Positions 1 through 5,240 of a DNA stretch of 8,580 nt are shown here, piece by piece. Each line of letters begins with the position of its first letter. Position 1 is the first letter of the stretch. This stretch comes from JBAZYV01 sp041658345. Lineage in GTDB: Bacteria; Patescibacteriota; Gracilibacteria; UBA1369; 2-02-FULL-48-14. The notes below the pieces were generated by a model that had not been told where the DNA came from, did no database searches, and was given only the letters and a program-made list of their open reading frames with translations. The stretch covers positions 1-8,580 of the forward strand of contig JBBAAK010000020.1 in assembly GCA_041658345.1 (NCBI GenBank), read 5' to 3'. The position numbers and the translations under genes were made by a program.

Positions 1-2
1 TG

Positions 3-31
3 TTGCAGGAGTCATAAATCCCGTATTTAAT
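3..31 (+). promoter_or_regulatory. Putative promoter of the cupredoxin-like gene
   Basis: TTGCAG (3-8), a 17-bp spacer and TTTAAT (26-31) resemble a sigma-70 promoter. The -10 box ends 7 bases before the ATG at 39, so the transcript would begin at or next to the start codon. No Shine-Dalgarno sequence is visible, which agrees with a leaderless mRNA. Both boxes are imperfect and the site is at the window edge, so this is tentative. Confidence 0.4.
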
Positions 32-38
32 TTTTAAT

Positions 39-458
39 ATGAATAAATTAATTGTTATTTCTCTTAGTATTGCAGTTCTCTTGATTGGAGGCGCAATTGC
101 ATATACATCAAATAATATTTCACCATCATCAAATAATCCAAAGGCGGAAGAAATAAAAATTATTGACGGAGCCCGTCCCGAGATTATCGAGGGAAAGCAG
201 ATTATTGAAATATCAGCGAAAGGTGGATATTTTCCAAGAAAAACTATTGCAAAAGCGGGAGTCCCCACAATACTTCGAATAAAGACAAGCGGAACATTTG
301 ATTGTTCTTCTTCTCTTTTTATTCCAAAACTGAATTATCATAAATCACTTACTCCGTCCGGAGTAGAGAATATAGAGATTCCCGCATCTGAAGCAAATGG
401 AGTGCTTCGTGGTCTCTGCAGTATGGGGATGTATAACTTCGAAGTTGATTTTGAATAA
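39..458 (+). CDS. Membrane-anchored cupredoxin-like protein
   Basis: 139 residues. Residues 3-22 form one hydrophobic segment after a short Met-Asn-Lys start. There is no lipobox cysteine, so it is probably an N-terminal anchor or uncleaved signal. A Ser/Asn-rich linker (23-36) follows. Residues about 55-138 match a single-domain cupredoxin: alternating beta strands, an early 'GGYFPRKTI' strand, Cys89 in 'FDCSSSLFIP' and the C-terminal 'CSMGM' loop (Cys127, Met129, Met131) followed by the last strand. In cupredoxin_1-type domains this Cys-x3-Met loop is where the metal ligands lie, so binding of copper outside the cell membrane is a reasonable inference. Such domains occur alone or attached to metal transporters; this one is alone. 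There is no ribosome site, and the start is supported by the promoter ending 7 bases upstream. An inverted-repeat element begins one base after the stop codon. The fold assignment is fairly sure; the metal and role are not. Confidence 0.8.
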   Translation: MNKLIVISLSIAVLLIGGAIAYTSNNISPSSNNPKAEEIKIIDGARPEIIEGKQIIEISAKGGYFPRKTIAKAGVPTILRIKTSGTFDCSSSLFIPKLNYHKSLTPSGVENIEIPASEANGVLRGLCSMGMYNFEVDFE

Positions 459-570
459 ACCCCGTTAGAAGCTCACATGGGGCATTAAACCCCGTGTTCA
501 CCAAAGCTGATCGGCGTTCTGCCTGCCCGAAAGAATGAATTCTTTCATTCAGGCGGGCTTCTAACGGGGT
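459..570. repeat. Inverted-repeat element 1 (TIR-bounded, with two inner hairpins)
   Basis: A perfect 14-bp inverted repeat, ACCCCGTTAGAAGC (459-472) with its complement at 557-570, encloses 84 bases. Inside are a left hairpin (475-482 with 490-497, one G-T pair, 7-base loop) and a right GC-rich hairpin (521-527 with 552-558, one G-T pair). The right hairpin encloses an AT-rich palindrome (529-546 or 533-550). Folded, this gives a three-way junction. The terminal core CCCGTTAGAA recurs at the ends of the element upstream of typA. It has no coding capacity that I trust. It sits between convergent genes, where it could also help to stop transcription. Confidence 0.8.
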
Positions 571-575
571 AAAGC

Positions 576-606
576 AAAAGCGATGAGAATTTTTCTCACC
601 GCTTTT
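576..606. terminator. Bidirectional intrinsic terminator between convergent genes
   Basis: The stem is 576-589 with 593-606 (13 of 14 positions paired) and a TTT loop. The arms start and end in A4/T4, giving a T-run in both directions. The minus-strand membrane-protein gene stops at 608-610, right beside the stem, and the plus-strand gene ends at 458, so it can serve both. Confidence 0.8.
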
Positions 607-607
607 A

Positions 608-1156
608 TTATAATATCGTAAAGACAAACATCAGCGCGTTGTATATCAATGTTGATGCAGGATACAGCCGATCTTTTATTGTCCATTTTTCAGTGGAGAT
701 AAGAACGCAAATTGCTGAAATAGCAATTATTCCCCACATCCATGCGCTTGATGGGTCGGAAGGTAAAAAAATTGCATCGCGCATTGCGGGCAATCCTGCA
801 ATGTTTGTTGCGATGGTACTTGCGATAACTCCTGCTGTTGGTCCGATTTTCCACCACGCAAAAAGAGAAATAATAACGCCGATTACACAAATTGTTTCGA
901 CAAAGCCCCAACCCCACACGCCCTTCACGAGAAGTACACTTACTACAATGAACGCTCCGATAGAAAAGGCAATCTGGAGCCATGGTTTTTTATTTCCTGC
1001 ATGAAGTGCAGTGAGTAGGGAAATGACGTCCAGTGCAAGCCATAGAATCCATGAAACTGAATTCTGAATTAAATTGGTAGTTGCGATTTGTATCGCAAAG
1101 ACGATAATTGCAAGGAATGCAATAATGCCTCCGAATTTACCTATTTTCTCTTTCAA
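608..1156 (-). CDS. Polytopic membrane protein of unknown family
   Basis: 182 residues starting at a TTG codon. The start is supported by AGAGGTG 4 bases upstream (1161-1167), by a consensus promoter beyond it, and by the lack of another methionine before residue 125. About seven hydrophobic segments are visible: 9-26, 34-52, 58-78, 84-102, 106-122, 138-154 and 165-182. Two halves look loosely alike: the 'SWILWLALDVISLLTALHAGNKKPW' region and the 'IAGLPAMRDAIFLPSDPSSAW' region. The latter has the Pro...Asp...Pro pattern before a Trp-rich helix that recalls PQ-loop or PnuC-like transporters. I do not recognise the family and this resemblance is weak. No catalytic motif is seen. The gene is monocistronic, with its own promoter and a terminator directly after the stop. 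Confidence 0.8.
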   Translation of the reverse strand: MKEKIGKFGGIIAFLAIIVFAIQIATTNLIQNSVSWILWLALDVISLLTALHAGNKKPWLQIAFSIGAFIVVSVLLVKGVWGWGFVETICVIGVIISLFAWWKIGPTAGVIASTIATNIAGLPAMRDAIFLPSDPSSAWMWGIIAISAICVLISTEKWTIKDRLYPASTLIYNALMFVFTIL

Positions 1157-1185
1157 ATCACACCTCTTTTTATGTTCTGTTCGTA

Positions 1186-1214
1186 ATTATAGCACTAAAC
1201 ATTAGATTTGTCAA
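1186..1214 (-). promoter_or_regulatory. Consensus sigma-70-type promoter of the membrane-protein gene
   Basis: Read on the minus strand: TTGACA (1214-1209), a 17-bp spacer and TATAAT (1191-1186), a perfect match to the bacterial housekeeping consensus. The expected start is near 1179, giving a leader of about 22 bases that contains the AGAGGTG ribosome site before the TTG start at 1156. Confidence 0.88.
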
Positions 1215-1232
1215 ATATCAATTTTATAAAAT

Positions 1233-1261
1233 AAAAACTCCGAAATAGTTAGGGAGTTTTT
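1233..1261 (-). terminator. Intrinsic terminator of the 30-codon gene
   Basis: A perfect 9-bp stem (1233-1241 with 1253-1261) with an 11-base loop has A/T-rich outer ends that give a T-run on both strands. On the minus strand it begins 2 bases after the stop codon of the small gene at 1264. It also insulates the promoter at 1186-1214. Confidence 0.75.
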
Positions 1262-1263
1262 GA

Positions 1264-1356
1264 TTAATTATTCACAAAATAACTATAGAGAATGAGAATA
1301 ATGATTATGACAGTCAAAATAGAAATTTTGAGGATTTTACGTTTCTTTTCTTCCAT
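1264..1356 (-). CDS. 30-residue single-span membrane peptide
   Basis: The minus strand encodes 30 residues from ATG at 1356 to TAA at 1264-1266. It begins MEEKKRKILK, a strongly basic start. A purely hydrophobic stretch of about 13 residues (ISILTVIIIILIL) follows, then YSYFVNN at the end. This is a single membrane span with the basic end predicted inside. Four independent signals support a real gene: a promoter (TTGACT, 18 bp, TATAAT), AAAGGA 6 bases before the ATG (1363-1368), an AT-rich leader of about 26 bases, and a terminator starting 2 bases after the stop. The family is unknown; size and layout suggest a small membrane regulator or a toxin-like peptide, but nothing in the sequence decides this. 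It could instead be a short leader open reading frame, though the terminator separates it from the next gene. Confidence 0.65.
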   Translation of the reverse strand: MEEKKRKILKISILTVIIIILILYSYFVNN

Positions 1357-1388
1357 TTTTAATCCTTTGTTGTGATTGAACTGGATAT

Positions 1389-1418
1389 ATTATATATTAA
1401 TTTTTGTTCATAAGTCAA
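1389..1418 (-). promoter_or_regulatory. Promoter of the 30-codon gene
   Basis: Read on the minus strand: TTGACT (1418-1413), an 18-bp spacer and TATAAT (1394-1389). The predicted start is near 1382. The -35 box overlaps the T-run of the terminator that ends the KamA-like gene, so the two transcription units are packed back to back. Confidence 0.75.
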
Positions 1419-1442
1419 TAAAAACTCCCACAGTGTGGGAGT
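1417..1442 (-). terminator. Intrinsic terminator of the KamA-like gene
   Basis: A perfect 8-bp stem ACTCCCAC / GTGGGAGT (1424-1431 with 1435-1442) with a 3-base loop is followed on the minus strand by TTTTATT (1423-1417). It lies 6 bases after the TGA stop at 1449-1451. Confidence 0.88.
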
Positions 1443-1448
1443 GATAAC

Positions 1449-2390
1449 TCATATTTTTATTTTCTTTCCATCGAAATCGAAACAGCTGCGAACGCCGGTA
1501 TTTTTCCAGAAATCGAGCGGGGGAGGAATTTTCCCTCTTCCATCAGGAAGATCAATGACATACATGGGGTATGCAGGGCCTGAGAGCCGTTTTCTAAGTT
1601 CCGTCATAATTTTCTGTTCTTTTCTTAGCGAACAAACAAAACGTTCAAGACCGCGTACGTAGTCACATCGATAGATGTAGTATGGACGCATGCCGTTGTG
1701 ATAAAGTATGGTACACATTTTTTCGAGTACATCAACATCGTCGTTCACGCCTTTCAGAAAAACAGTCTGTGTAAGTATTATTGCGCCTGTTTTTTTAATT
1801 ATACGAAGCACATTTAATACTTTTTGTGTAAGTTCGTCTGGGTGATTAATATGCACAAGCACCAGCAATTGACGTTTTTTTGCGATGCCCCGCATTTTTT
1901 TCAAGAGTTCTTTGAAATGTTTTGTCTTGAAACTATCAGGCGAGTGGAGAGGCATTCGCGTTCCGATGCGTATCACTTTTACTGATTCGATTTTCATGAG
2001 CTCATTTAAAGCGTCCATGAGATCCAACACGGTAAACATTGGGTCGCCCCCACTGAGAATAACATCATCAACCTCAGGATGATTCCGTATATATTCGGCG
2101 CCGCTCAATATGTTTTCATTCGTAAGATCACCCTCAGGAGATCCGATCTGTCTTGTGCGAGTGCAATGTTGGCAATGTGCGGCACATCGATAGGTAATCT
2201 TCCAGAGTACTCGGTTACCGAATTTGTGTACGATTCCTTTGGTTGGACTATATTGTTCTTCTTCTTGAAGCGGATCTTCCTTGAACCGGTATTTTTTTGA
2301 TTGCTTTCGTGGTTTTTTAAACTGCAATTTTATTGCAACACTTCCTTTTCCTATGAGTTTTTCGAGATATTTTGTTACTCGCTCTTTCAT
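1449..2390 (-). CDS. KamA-family radical SAM aminomutase (lysine 2,3-aminomutase / EpmB-like)
   Basis: 313 residues. The radical SAM cluster motif CxxxCxxC is at Cys69, Cys73 and Cys76, followed by the SAM-binding 'SGGDP' (113-117). The end of the barrel carries 'DLPDGRGK' with Lys287, which aligns with the PLP-binding lysine of the family's PGGGGK motif. Residues equivalent to those that hold lysine in clostridial lysine 2,3-aminomutase are present: Arg78 two residues after the last cluster cysteine, Asp243 in 'RCD' and Asp280. The spacings Asp243-Asp280 (37) and Asp280-Lys287 (7) equal those of the clostridial enzyme as I recall it. The expected reaction is conversion of L-alpha-lysine, free or as a precursor for EF-P modification, to beta-lysine. 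The protein is about 100 residues shorter than free-lysine KamA (about 416) and near EpmB size (about 340). No EF-P, EpmA or AblB gene is in view. AAAGGAG lies 8 bases before the ATG. Confidence 0.88.
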   Translation of the reverse strand: MKERVTKYLEKLIGKGSVAIKLQFKKPRKQSKKYRFKEDPLQEEEQYSPTKGIVHKFGNRVLWKITYRCAAHCQHCTRTRQIGSPEGDLTNENILSGAEYIRNHPEVDDVILSGGDPMFTVLDLMDALNELMKIESVKVIRIGTRMPLHSPDSFKTKHFKELLKKMRGIAKKRQLLVLVHINHPDELTQKVLNVLRIIKKTGAIILTQTVFLKGVNDDVDVLEKMCTILYHNGMRPYYIYRCDYVRGLERFVCSLRKEQKIMTELRKRLSGPAYPMYVIDLPDGRGKIPPPLDFWKNTGVRSCFDFDGKKIKI

Positions 2391-2432
2391 TTCTACTTCT
2401 CCTTTCTTTTTAAATTTCTATTATTGATAGTA

Positions 2433-2445
2433 GAACAAAATGTTC
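2433..2445. other. Short palindrome upstream of the KamA-like gene
   Basis: GAACA-AAA-TGTTC is a perfect 5-3-5 palindrome, 43 bases before the KamA-like start codon. It could be an operator. It resembles but does not match the Gram-positive SOS box (CGAAC-N4-GTTCG), because the spacing is 5 and the outer bases differ. A chance occurrence is possible in AT-rich DNA. Confidence 0.3.
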
Positions 2446-2480
2446 ACTTTTTCCATTCTTATTTTTTTGTAAAGATAAAT

Positions 2481-2511
2481 CAATGTAACGATGTTGTACG
2501 TCGTTACATTG
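2481..2511. repeat. Perfect 11-bp inverted repeat between typA and the KamA-like gene
   Basis: CAATGTAACGA (2481-2491) and its exact complement (2501-2511) flank a 9-base loop. It begins 30 bases downstream of the typA stop on the minus strand. The bases following the stem on that strand (ATTTATCTTT) are only partly T-rich, so it is a weak terminator candidate or an operator/leader hairpin for the gene after it. No homologous copy is seen elsewhere in the window. Confidence 0.7.
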
Positions 2512-2541
2512 GTATTTGTTACTCTCAGATTTTTTTTGTGT

Positions 2542-4377
2542 CTAATTTTTTCCTGCGGTGCGTTTTGCGCGTACTCGATCGTTTTCAGTAAGATATTGTT
2601 TTCGGAGGCGCACGCTTTTTGGTGTTACTTCAAGGTATTCATCTTCGTTCATAATTTCGAGTCCACGTTCGAGGGTGAGTAAAAGAGGAGGGGTGAGCAT
2701 AATTGCATCGTCGGACCCACTTGCTCGCATATTCGTGAGTTCCTTGCCCTTTGTCGGGTTTACCACCATCTCATCTCCCTTGGAGACGTTACCAATTACC
2801 ATTCCTTCATAAATCTCTGTTCCTGGGCCAATATAGAGCGTTCCACGATCTTGTAAGTTTGCGAGAGAAAACCCAAGTGCTTTTCCGGAAGCCATAGAGC
2901 TCATTGATCCAACGTTGCGTTTTTGTATTGCTCCCGCATAGGGACGAAATCCAGTCACCCTACTTGAAAGTATTCCTTCTCCACGCGTATCAATGATAAA
3001 TTCTCCGCGATATCCTAAAAATCCACGCGTGGGCATATCAAAGATAATACGATTATGTCCATGCTCGGGGTACATGTGTGTCATAATTCCCTTTCGTTTT
3101 GAAAGTTTGTCGATGACTCCTCCTACCGCTTCATCGGGAACATCAACAATAATTTCTTCAAACGGTTCAAGAATTTGTACTGAGCCCGTTGAAGTATCTT
3201 CTTTAAAAATAACTTGTGGTTGTGATACCTGCATCTCATATCCTTCCCGACGCATATTTTCGAGAAGTATGGCGATATGGAGTTCTCCGCGCCCATATAC
3301 TTTATATGAATCTATTCCCACTTGTCCTAAGCTTGTCGAAGGAAAAAAATCTATTCGAAGTCCTACATTGACTTCAAGTTCGCGCTCAAGTCGCTCTTTT
3401 AATTGCCGAGTGGTTACAAATTTTCCTTCACGTCCTGCGAATGGGGAATTGTTCACTAAAAAATTAAGACAGATTGTTGGTTCATCAATTGCAATTGCGG
3501 GAAGTAATTCTTGATCTGCATTTTTACAAATGGTTTCTCCAATATATACGTCGGGAATTCCAGCGATCATTACAATATCTCCCGATTCCGCACGTTCTGC
3601 TTCTTTTCGTTCCATTCCTTCAAATGTGAATATCTTTGTGATTTTTGATTGGCGCGTTTCGCCATTCATCTTTTTTATAAAAACATTTTCCCCTTGTTGT
3701 ATTCCGCCCTCATAGATGCGTCCGATAGCAAGTCGTCCTAAGAAATTATCATATCCGAGATTAAACGGTTGCATACGAAATGGTTGTGCCGCGAGTGATT
3801 CTGAAGAAGCGGGAGGGACTTCTTTTAATATGACATTAAGAAGTGGTTCTAAATTTTTTAATTCATCTGAAAGGTTTAATTTTGCAACTCCATCTTTTGC
3901 GATTGCATAAACGGTGGTGAAATCAAGTTGTTCGTTTGTTGCGCCGAGGTCCATAAAAAGTGCGAGTACTTCGTTATGTGTCCATTCGGGGCGCGCTGCT
4001 GGTTTATCTATTTTATTAATAACCACAATTGGTTTTAATCCGAGTTCGAGTGACTTTTTAAGCACAAATCGTGTTTGAGGCATTGGCCCTTCCTGTGCAT
4101 CGACAACAAGGAGTACGGAATCAATGGAACGGAGGACTCGCTCAACCTCAGACCCAAAATCAGCATGTCCAGGAGTATCCACAATATTTATTTTTACCCC
4201 CTTATAGAACAATGAAGCATTTTTTGAATAAATCGTAATACCACGCTCAAGTTCAATGGCGTTTGAATCCATACTAAACCCCTCTTTTACCATGCCAGTT
4301 TCTTGCATTAGGGCATCAGTGAGTTTTGTTTTCCCATGATCCACATGAGCGATGATTGCAATGTTTCTTATTTCCAT
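2542..4377 (-). CDS. typA: Ribosome-associated translational GTPase TypA/BipA
   Basis: 611 residues, full length for the family. The GTPase domain has the P-loop 'AHVDHGKT' (10-17), switch I 'ERGITI' (44-49), G3 'DTPGHADFG' (67-75) and G4 'NKID' (121-124). The EF-G-like beta-barrel, the 'GRGELHIAILLENMRREGYE' domain-V-type region and the TypA-specific C-terminal domain follow, ending with the 'LEVTPKSVRLRKQYL' segment. The family binds the 70S ribosome at the A site and acts in ribosome assembly and stress or cold adaptation. Oddities: Lys18 replaces the second Thr of the usual GKTTL, and G5 reads 'YAIAKDG' (157-163) instead of 'YASALNG', losing the Ser. Two in-frame repeat insertions lie at residues 346-352 and 395-401, in loops around the conserved GRGELH segment. 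There is no Shine-Dalgarno sequence; the start codon abuts inverted-repeat element 2. Identification is secure. Confidence 0.97.
   Translation of the reverse strand: MEIRNIAIIAHVDHGKTKLTDALMQETGMVKEGFSMDSNAIELERGITIYSKNASLFYKGVKINIVDTPGHADFGSEVERVLRSIDSVLLVVDAQEGPMPQTRFVLKKSLELGLKPIVVINKIDKPAARPEWTHNEVLALFMDLGATNEQLDFTTVYAIAKDGVAKLNLSDELKNLEPLLNVILKEVPPASSESLAAQPFRMQPFNLGYDNFLGRLAIGRIYEGGIQQGENVFIKKMNGETRQSKITKIFTFEGMERKEAERAESGDIVMIAGIPDVYIGETICKNADQELLPAIAIDEPTICLNFLVNNSPFAGREGKFVTTRQLKERLERELEVNVGLRIDFFPSTSLGQVGIDSYKVYGRGELHIAILLENMRREGYEMQVSQPQVIFKEDTSTGSVQILEPFEEIIVDVPDEAVGGVIDKLSKRKGIMTHMYPEHGHNRIIFDMPTRGFLGYRGEFIIDTRGEGILSSRVTGFRPYAGAIQKRNVGSMSSMASGKALGFSLANLQDRGTLYIGPGTEIYEGMVIGNVSKGDEMVVNPTKGKELTNMRASGSDDAIMLTPPLLLTLERGLEIMNEDEYLEVTPKSVRLRKQYLTENDRVRAKRTAGKN
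3174..3196 (-). repeat. In-frame 23-bp repeat, copy B, inside typA
   Basis: Copy B matches copy A (3321-3343) at 16 of 23 positions on the coding strand. It encodes TSTGSVQ (residues 395-401), between the conserved 'VIFKE' and 'EPFE' segments, where my recollection of bacterial TypA has about four fewer residues. The opposite strand reads as EPVEV, a peptide typical of the small dispersed repeats seen in many environmental genomes. Confidence 0.7.
3321..3343 (-). repeat. In-frame 23-bp repeat, copy A, inside typA
   Basis: On the coding strand its core is TTCGACAAGCTTAGGACAAG, a form of the dispersed imperfect palindrome CTTCGACAAGCTCAGG. It encodes PSTSLGQ (346-352) in the same frame as copy B, 125 bp away. 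Compared with Bacillus TypA as I recall it, the stretch between 'NV.LR' and 'GRGELH' is about seven residues longer, roughly the size of the repeat, so it looks like a tolerated insertion. Confidence 0.75.
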
Positions 4378-4515
4378 CCCGTTAGAAATAGACCGCGAGT
4401 GGAAAGTACGGTCTATAATTTATGTTTTTTGTTCGACTGGTGTTCATATTTTGTTTTAATTGGATATATTTTTGTGGTCGCGCCTGCCTGCGGGAGGCAG
4501 GATTTCTAACGGGAT
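4376..4515. repeat. Inverted-repeat element 2 (TIR-bounded), upstream of typA
   Basis: A perfect 14-bp inverted repeat, ATCCCGTTAGAAAT (4376-4389) with its complement at 4502-4515, shares the 10-bp core CCCGTTAGAA with element 1. Inside, a left hairpin (4388-4395 with 4409-4416, perfect 8 bp) and a right GC-rich hairpin CCTGCCT / AGGCAGG (4483-4489 with 4495-4501) reproduce the layout of element 1 in the same orientation. The middle is AT-rich and unlike element 1. The left end overlaps the last two bases of the typA start codon, so typA messages starting upstream would carry the whole element as a leader. Confidence 0.8.
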
Positions 4516-4533
4516 CCGTATTTGATATTCAAT

Positions 4534-4560
4534 AAAAAAATCTCTGTGTGCGCAGAGATT
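4534..4560 (-). terminator. Minus-strand intrinsic terminator upstream of typA
   Basis: The stem AATCTCTG (4539-4546) with CAGAGATT (4553-4560) and a 6-base loop is followed on the minus strand by seven T (4540-4534). No minus-strand gene lies directly upstream of it. It may block antisense read-through into typA or act as an attenuator. On the plus strand there is no T-run. Confidence 0.6.
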
Positions 4561-4633
4561 ATATCCCTTACGTGTGCCAACTGAGAATAACATAAGAGAG
4601 TAAAAATGGCAAATTATTTTTTTCTGAAAACTT

Positions 4634-4642
4634 TGATATAAT
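4634..4642 (+). promoter_or_regulatory. Extended -10 promoter of the 4653 gene
   Basis: TGATATAAT fits the extended -10 form TGnTATAAT. No good -35 box lies 17 bases upstream. The box ends 10 bases before ATG 4653, so the transcript would start within a few bases of that codon (leaderless or nearly so). It overlaps the alternative ATG at 4641, which therefore cannot be the start on this transcript. Confidence 0.65.
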
Positions 4643-4652
4643 GTATGTACAT

Positions 4653-4949
4653 ATGTCTAAAGAATTTATAGAAAACTACATAAATGCCGATGTGGGTGAA
4701 GAGAAAAATGTGGATGAATTTACTGGAAAAGAAAAAAGTGAAACAATGGTTAATGAAATTGGTGGATTTGAAAAAATGGAGCCATTTCATTTAGATTCAC
4801 ATACACGAGATGTAATTAAAGAGCATTTTACAAAAAGAGACTTTGAGGTAATTGAAATGACTGACGCATATATAAAAGTGAAGTCTTCGAGTGGAAAGAC
4901 GATGACGATTGAAAATGAAGTTGCTGCTAAATATTTTACAAGCGTATAA
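4653..4949 (+). CDS. Small acidic protein of unknown function
   Basis: 98 residues from ATG 4653; an in-frame ATG at 4641 would add MYVH but lies inside the -10 box. Residues 1-45 are acidic and probably flexible (MSKEFIENYINADVGEEKN...). Residues 46-98 look compact, with a predicted helix around 'HTRDVIKEHFTKRDF' followed by strands 'FEVIEMTDAYIKVKSS' and 'KTMTIENEVAAKYF'. There is no signal peptide, membrane span or cysteine, so it is a cytoplasmic protein. I do not recognise the family. The gene is monocistronic: an extended -10 promoter immediately upstream with no Shine-Dalgarno site, and a strong terminator 49 bases after the stop. Codon use looks like that of its neighbours. Confidence 0.75.
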   Translation: MSKEFIENYINADVGEEKNVDEFTGKEKSETMVNEIGGFEKMEPFHLDSHTRDVIKEHFTKRDFEVIEMTDAYIKVKSSSGKTMTIENEVAAKYFTSV

Positions 4950-4997
4950 AATGGAACCCCACAGACGCAAGTCGGCGGTTTTATGGAAATAGCATAT

Positions 4998-5029
4998 AAA
5001 AAGGAACGAAAATGTTTTCGTTCCTTTTT
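4998..5029. terminator. Strong bidirectional terminator
   Basis: A perfect 15-bp inverted repeat (4998-5012 with 5015-5029) has A5 and T5 at its outer ends. It sits between the plus-strand gene ending at 4949 and the minus-strand gene ending at 5043, and can terminate both. Confidence 0.9.
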
Positions 5030-5042
5030 GAAACAATAAAAA

Positions 5043-5219
5043 CTAACTTAACAACCCCAATTCTTCGGCAATAATTGCCCAAACCTCTTTACGAGTGAGT
5101 TTAAATACCTTCATGAGTTTTTTGGCGATATCTTCATATAGGTATGTGTAGTATCCATCGCAGAGTGTTTTGTAATTTTTGCTGTTTATAAGCGTTTCAA
5201 CGGTAATACTGAAATTCAT
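5043..5219 (-). CDS. Small protein of unknown function (58 residues)
   Basis: The minus strand encodes 58 residues from ATG 5219 to the stop at 5043. The open frame continues to 5447, but the upstream part lies over the 5256-5504 gene and translates to an implausible Phe-rich stretch, so the internal ATG is preferred. The product (MNFSITVETLINSKNYKTL... to ...WAIIAEELGLLS) looks like a small all-helical soluble protein. Its helices are 'SITVETLINSKNY', 'DGYYTYLYEDIAKKLMKVF' and 'TRKEVWAIIAEELGL'; the last resembles the shape of a DNA-binding or dimerisation helix, but no family is recognised. It is divergent from the NPF-protein gene with only 36 bases between start codons, and convergent on the terminator at 4998-5029. 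No Shine-Dalgarno site is visible. Confidence 0.6.
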   Translation of the reverse strand: MNFSITVETLINSKNYKTLCDGYYTYLYEDIAKKLMKVFKLTRKEVWAIIAEELGLLS

Positions 5220-5240
5220 TTTTATAGCAATGGTGATTTT

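Noticed and set aside
459..570. CRISPR-like or riboswitch interpretation of element 1
   Set aside because: There are only two inverted arms, no direct repeat-spacer series, and no metabolic gene follows on either strand in a sense that would fit a riboswitch.
349..627. 92-codon minus-strand frame across element 1
   Set aside because: It runs through the inverted-repeat element, the bidirectional terminator and the end of two convergent genes, and has no start signals. The coding appearance comes from repeat DNA.
639..1004. 121-codon plus-strand open frame opposite the membrane-protein gene
   Set aside because: It is the antisense shadow of the 608-1156 gene, which has a consensus promoter, ribosome site, terminator and coherent membrane spans. 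The plus-strand frame has none of these.
2433..2445. LexA (SOS) box upstream of the KamA-like gene
   Set aside because: The half-site spacing is 5 instead of 4 and the flanking C/G of the consensus are absent. It is kept only as an unassigned palindrome.
2993..3514. 173-codon plus-strand open frame inside typA
   Set aside because: It is the antisense of TypA. It contains the peptides EPVEV and PKLVEG only because the dispersed repeats are read on the reverse strand.
4606..4641. 11-codon frame (MANYFFLKTLI) just before the 4653 gene
   Set aside because: Its end overlaps the -10 box of the 4653 promoter, so it would not be on that transcript. No promoter or good ribosome site was seen for it.
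4955..4980. Degenerate hairpin around GAC-GCAA-GTC after the 4653-4949 gene
   Set aside because: Only three clean base pairs next to the GCAA loop and then several mismatches. It may be a decayed intergenic repeat, but cannot be supported from one copy.
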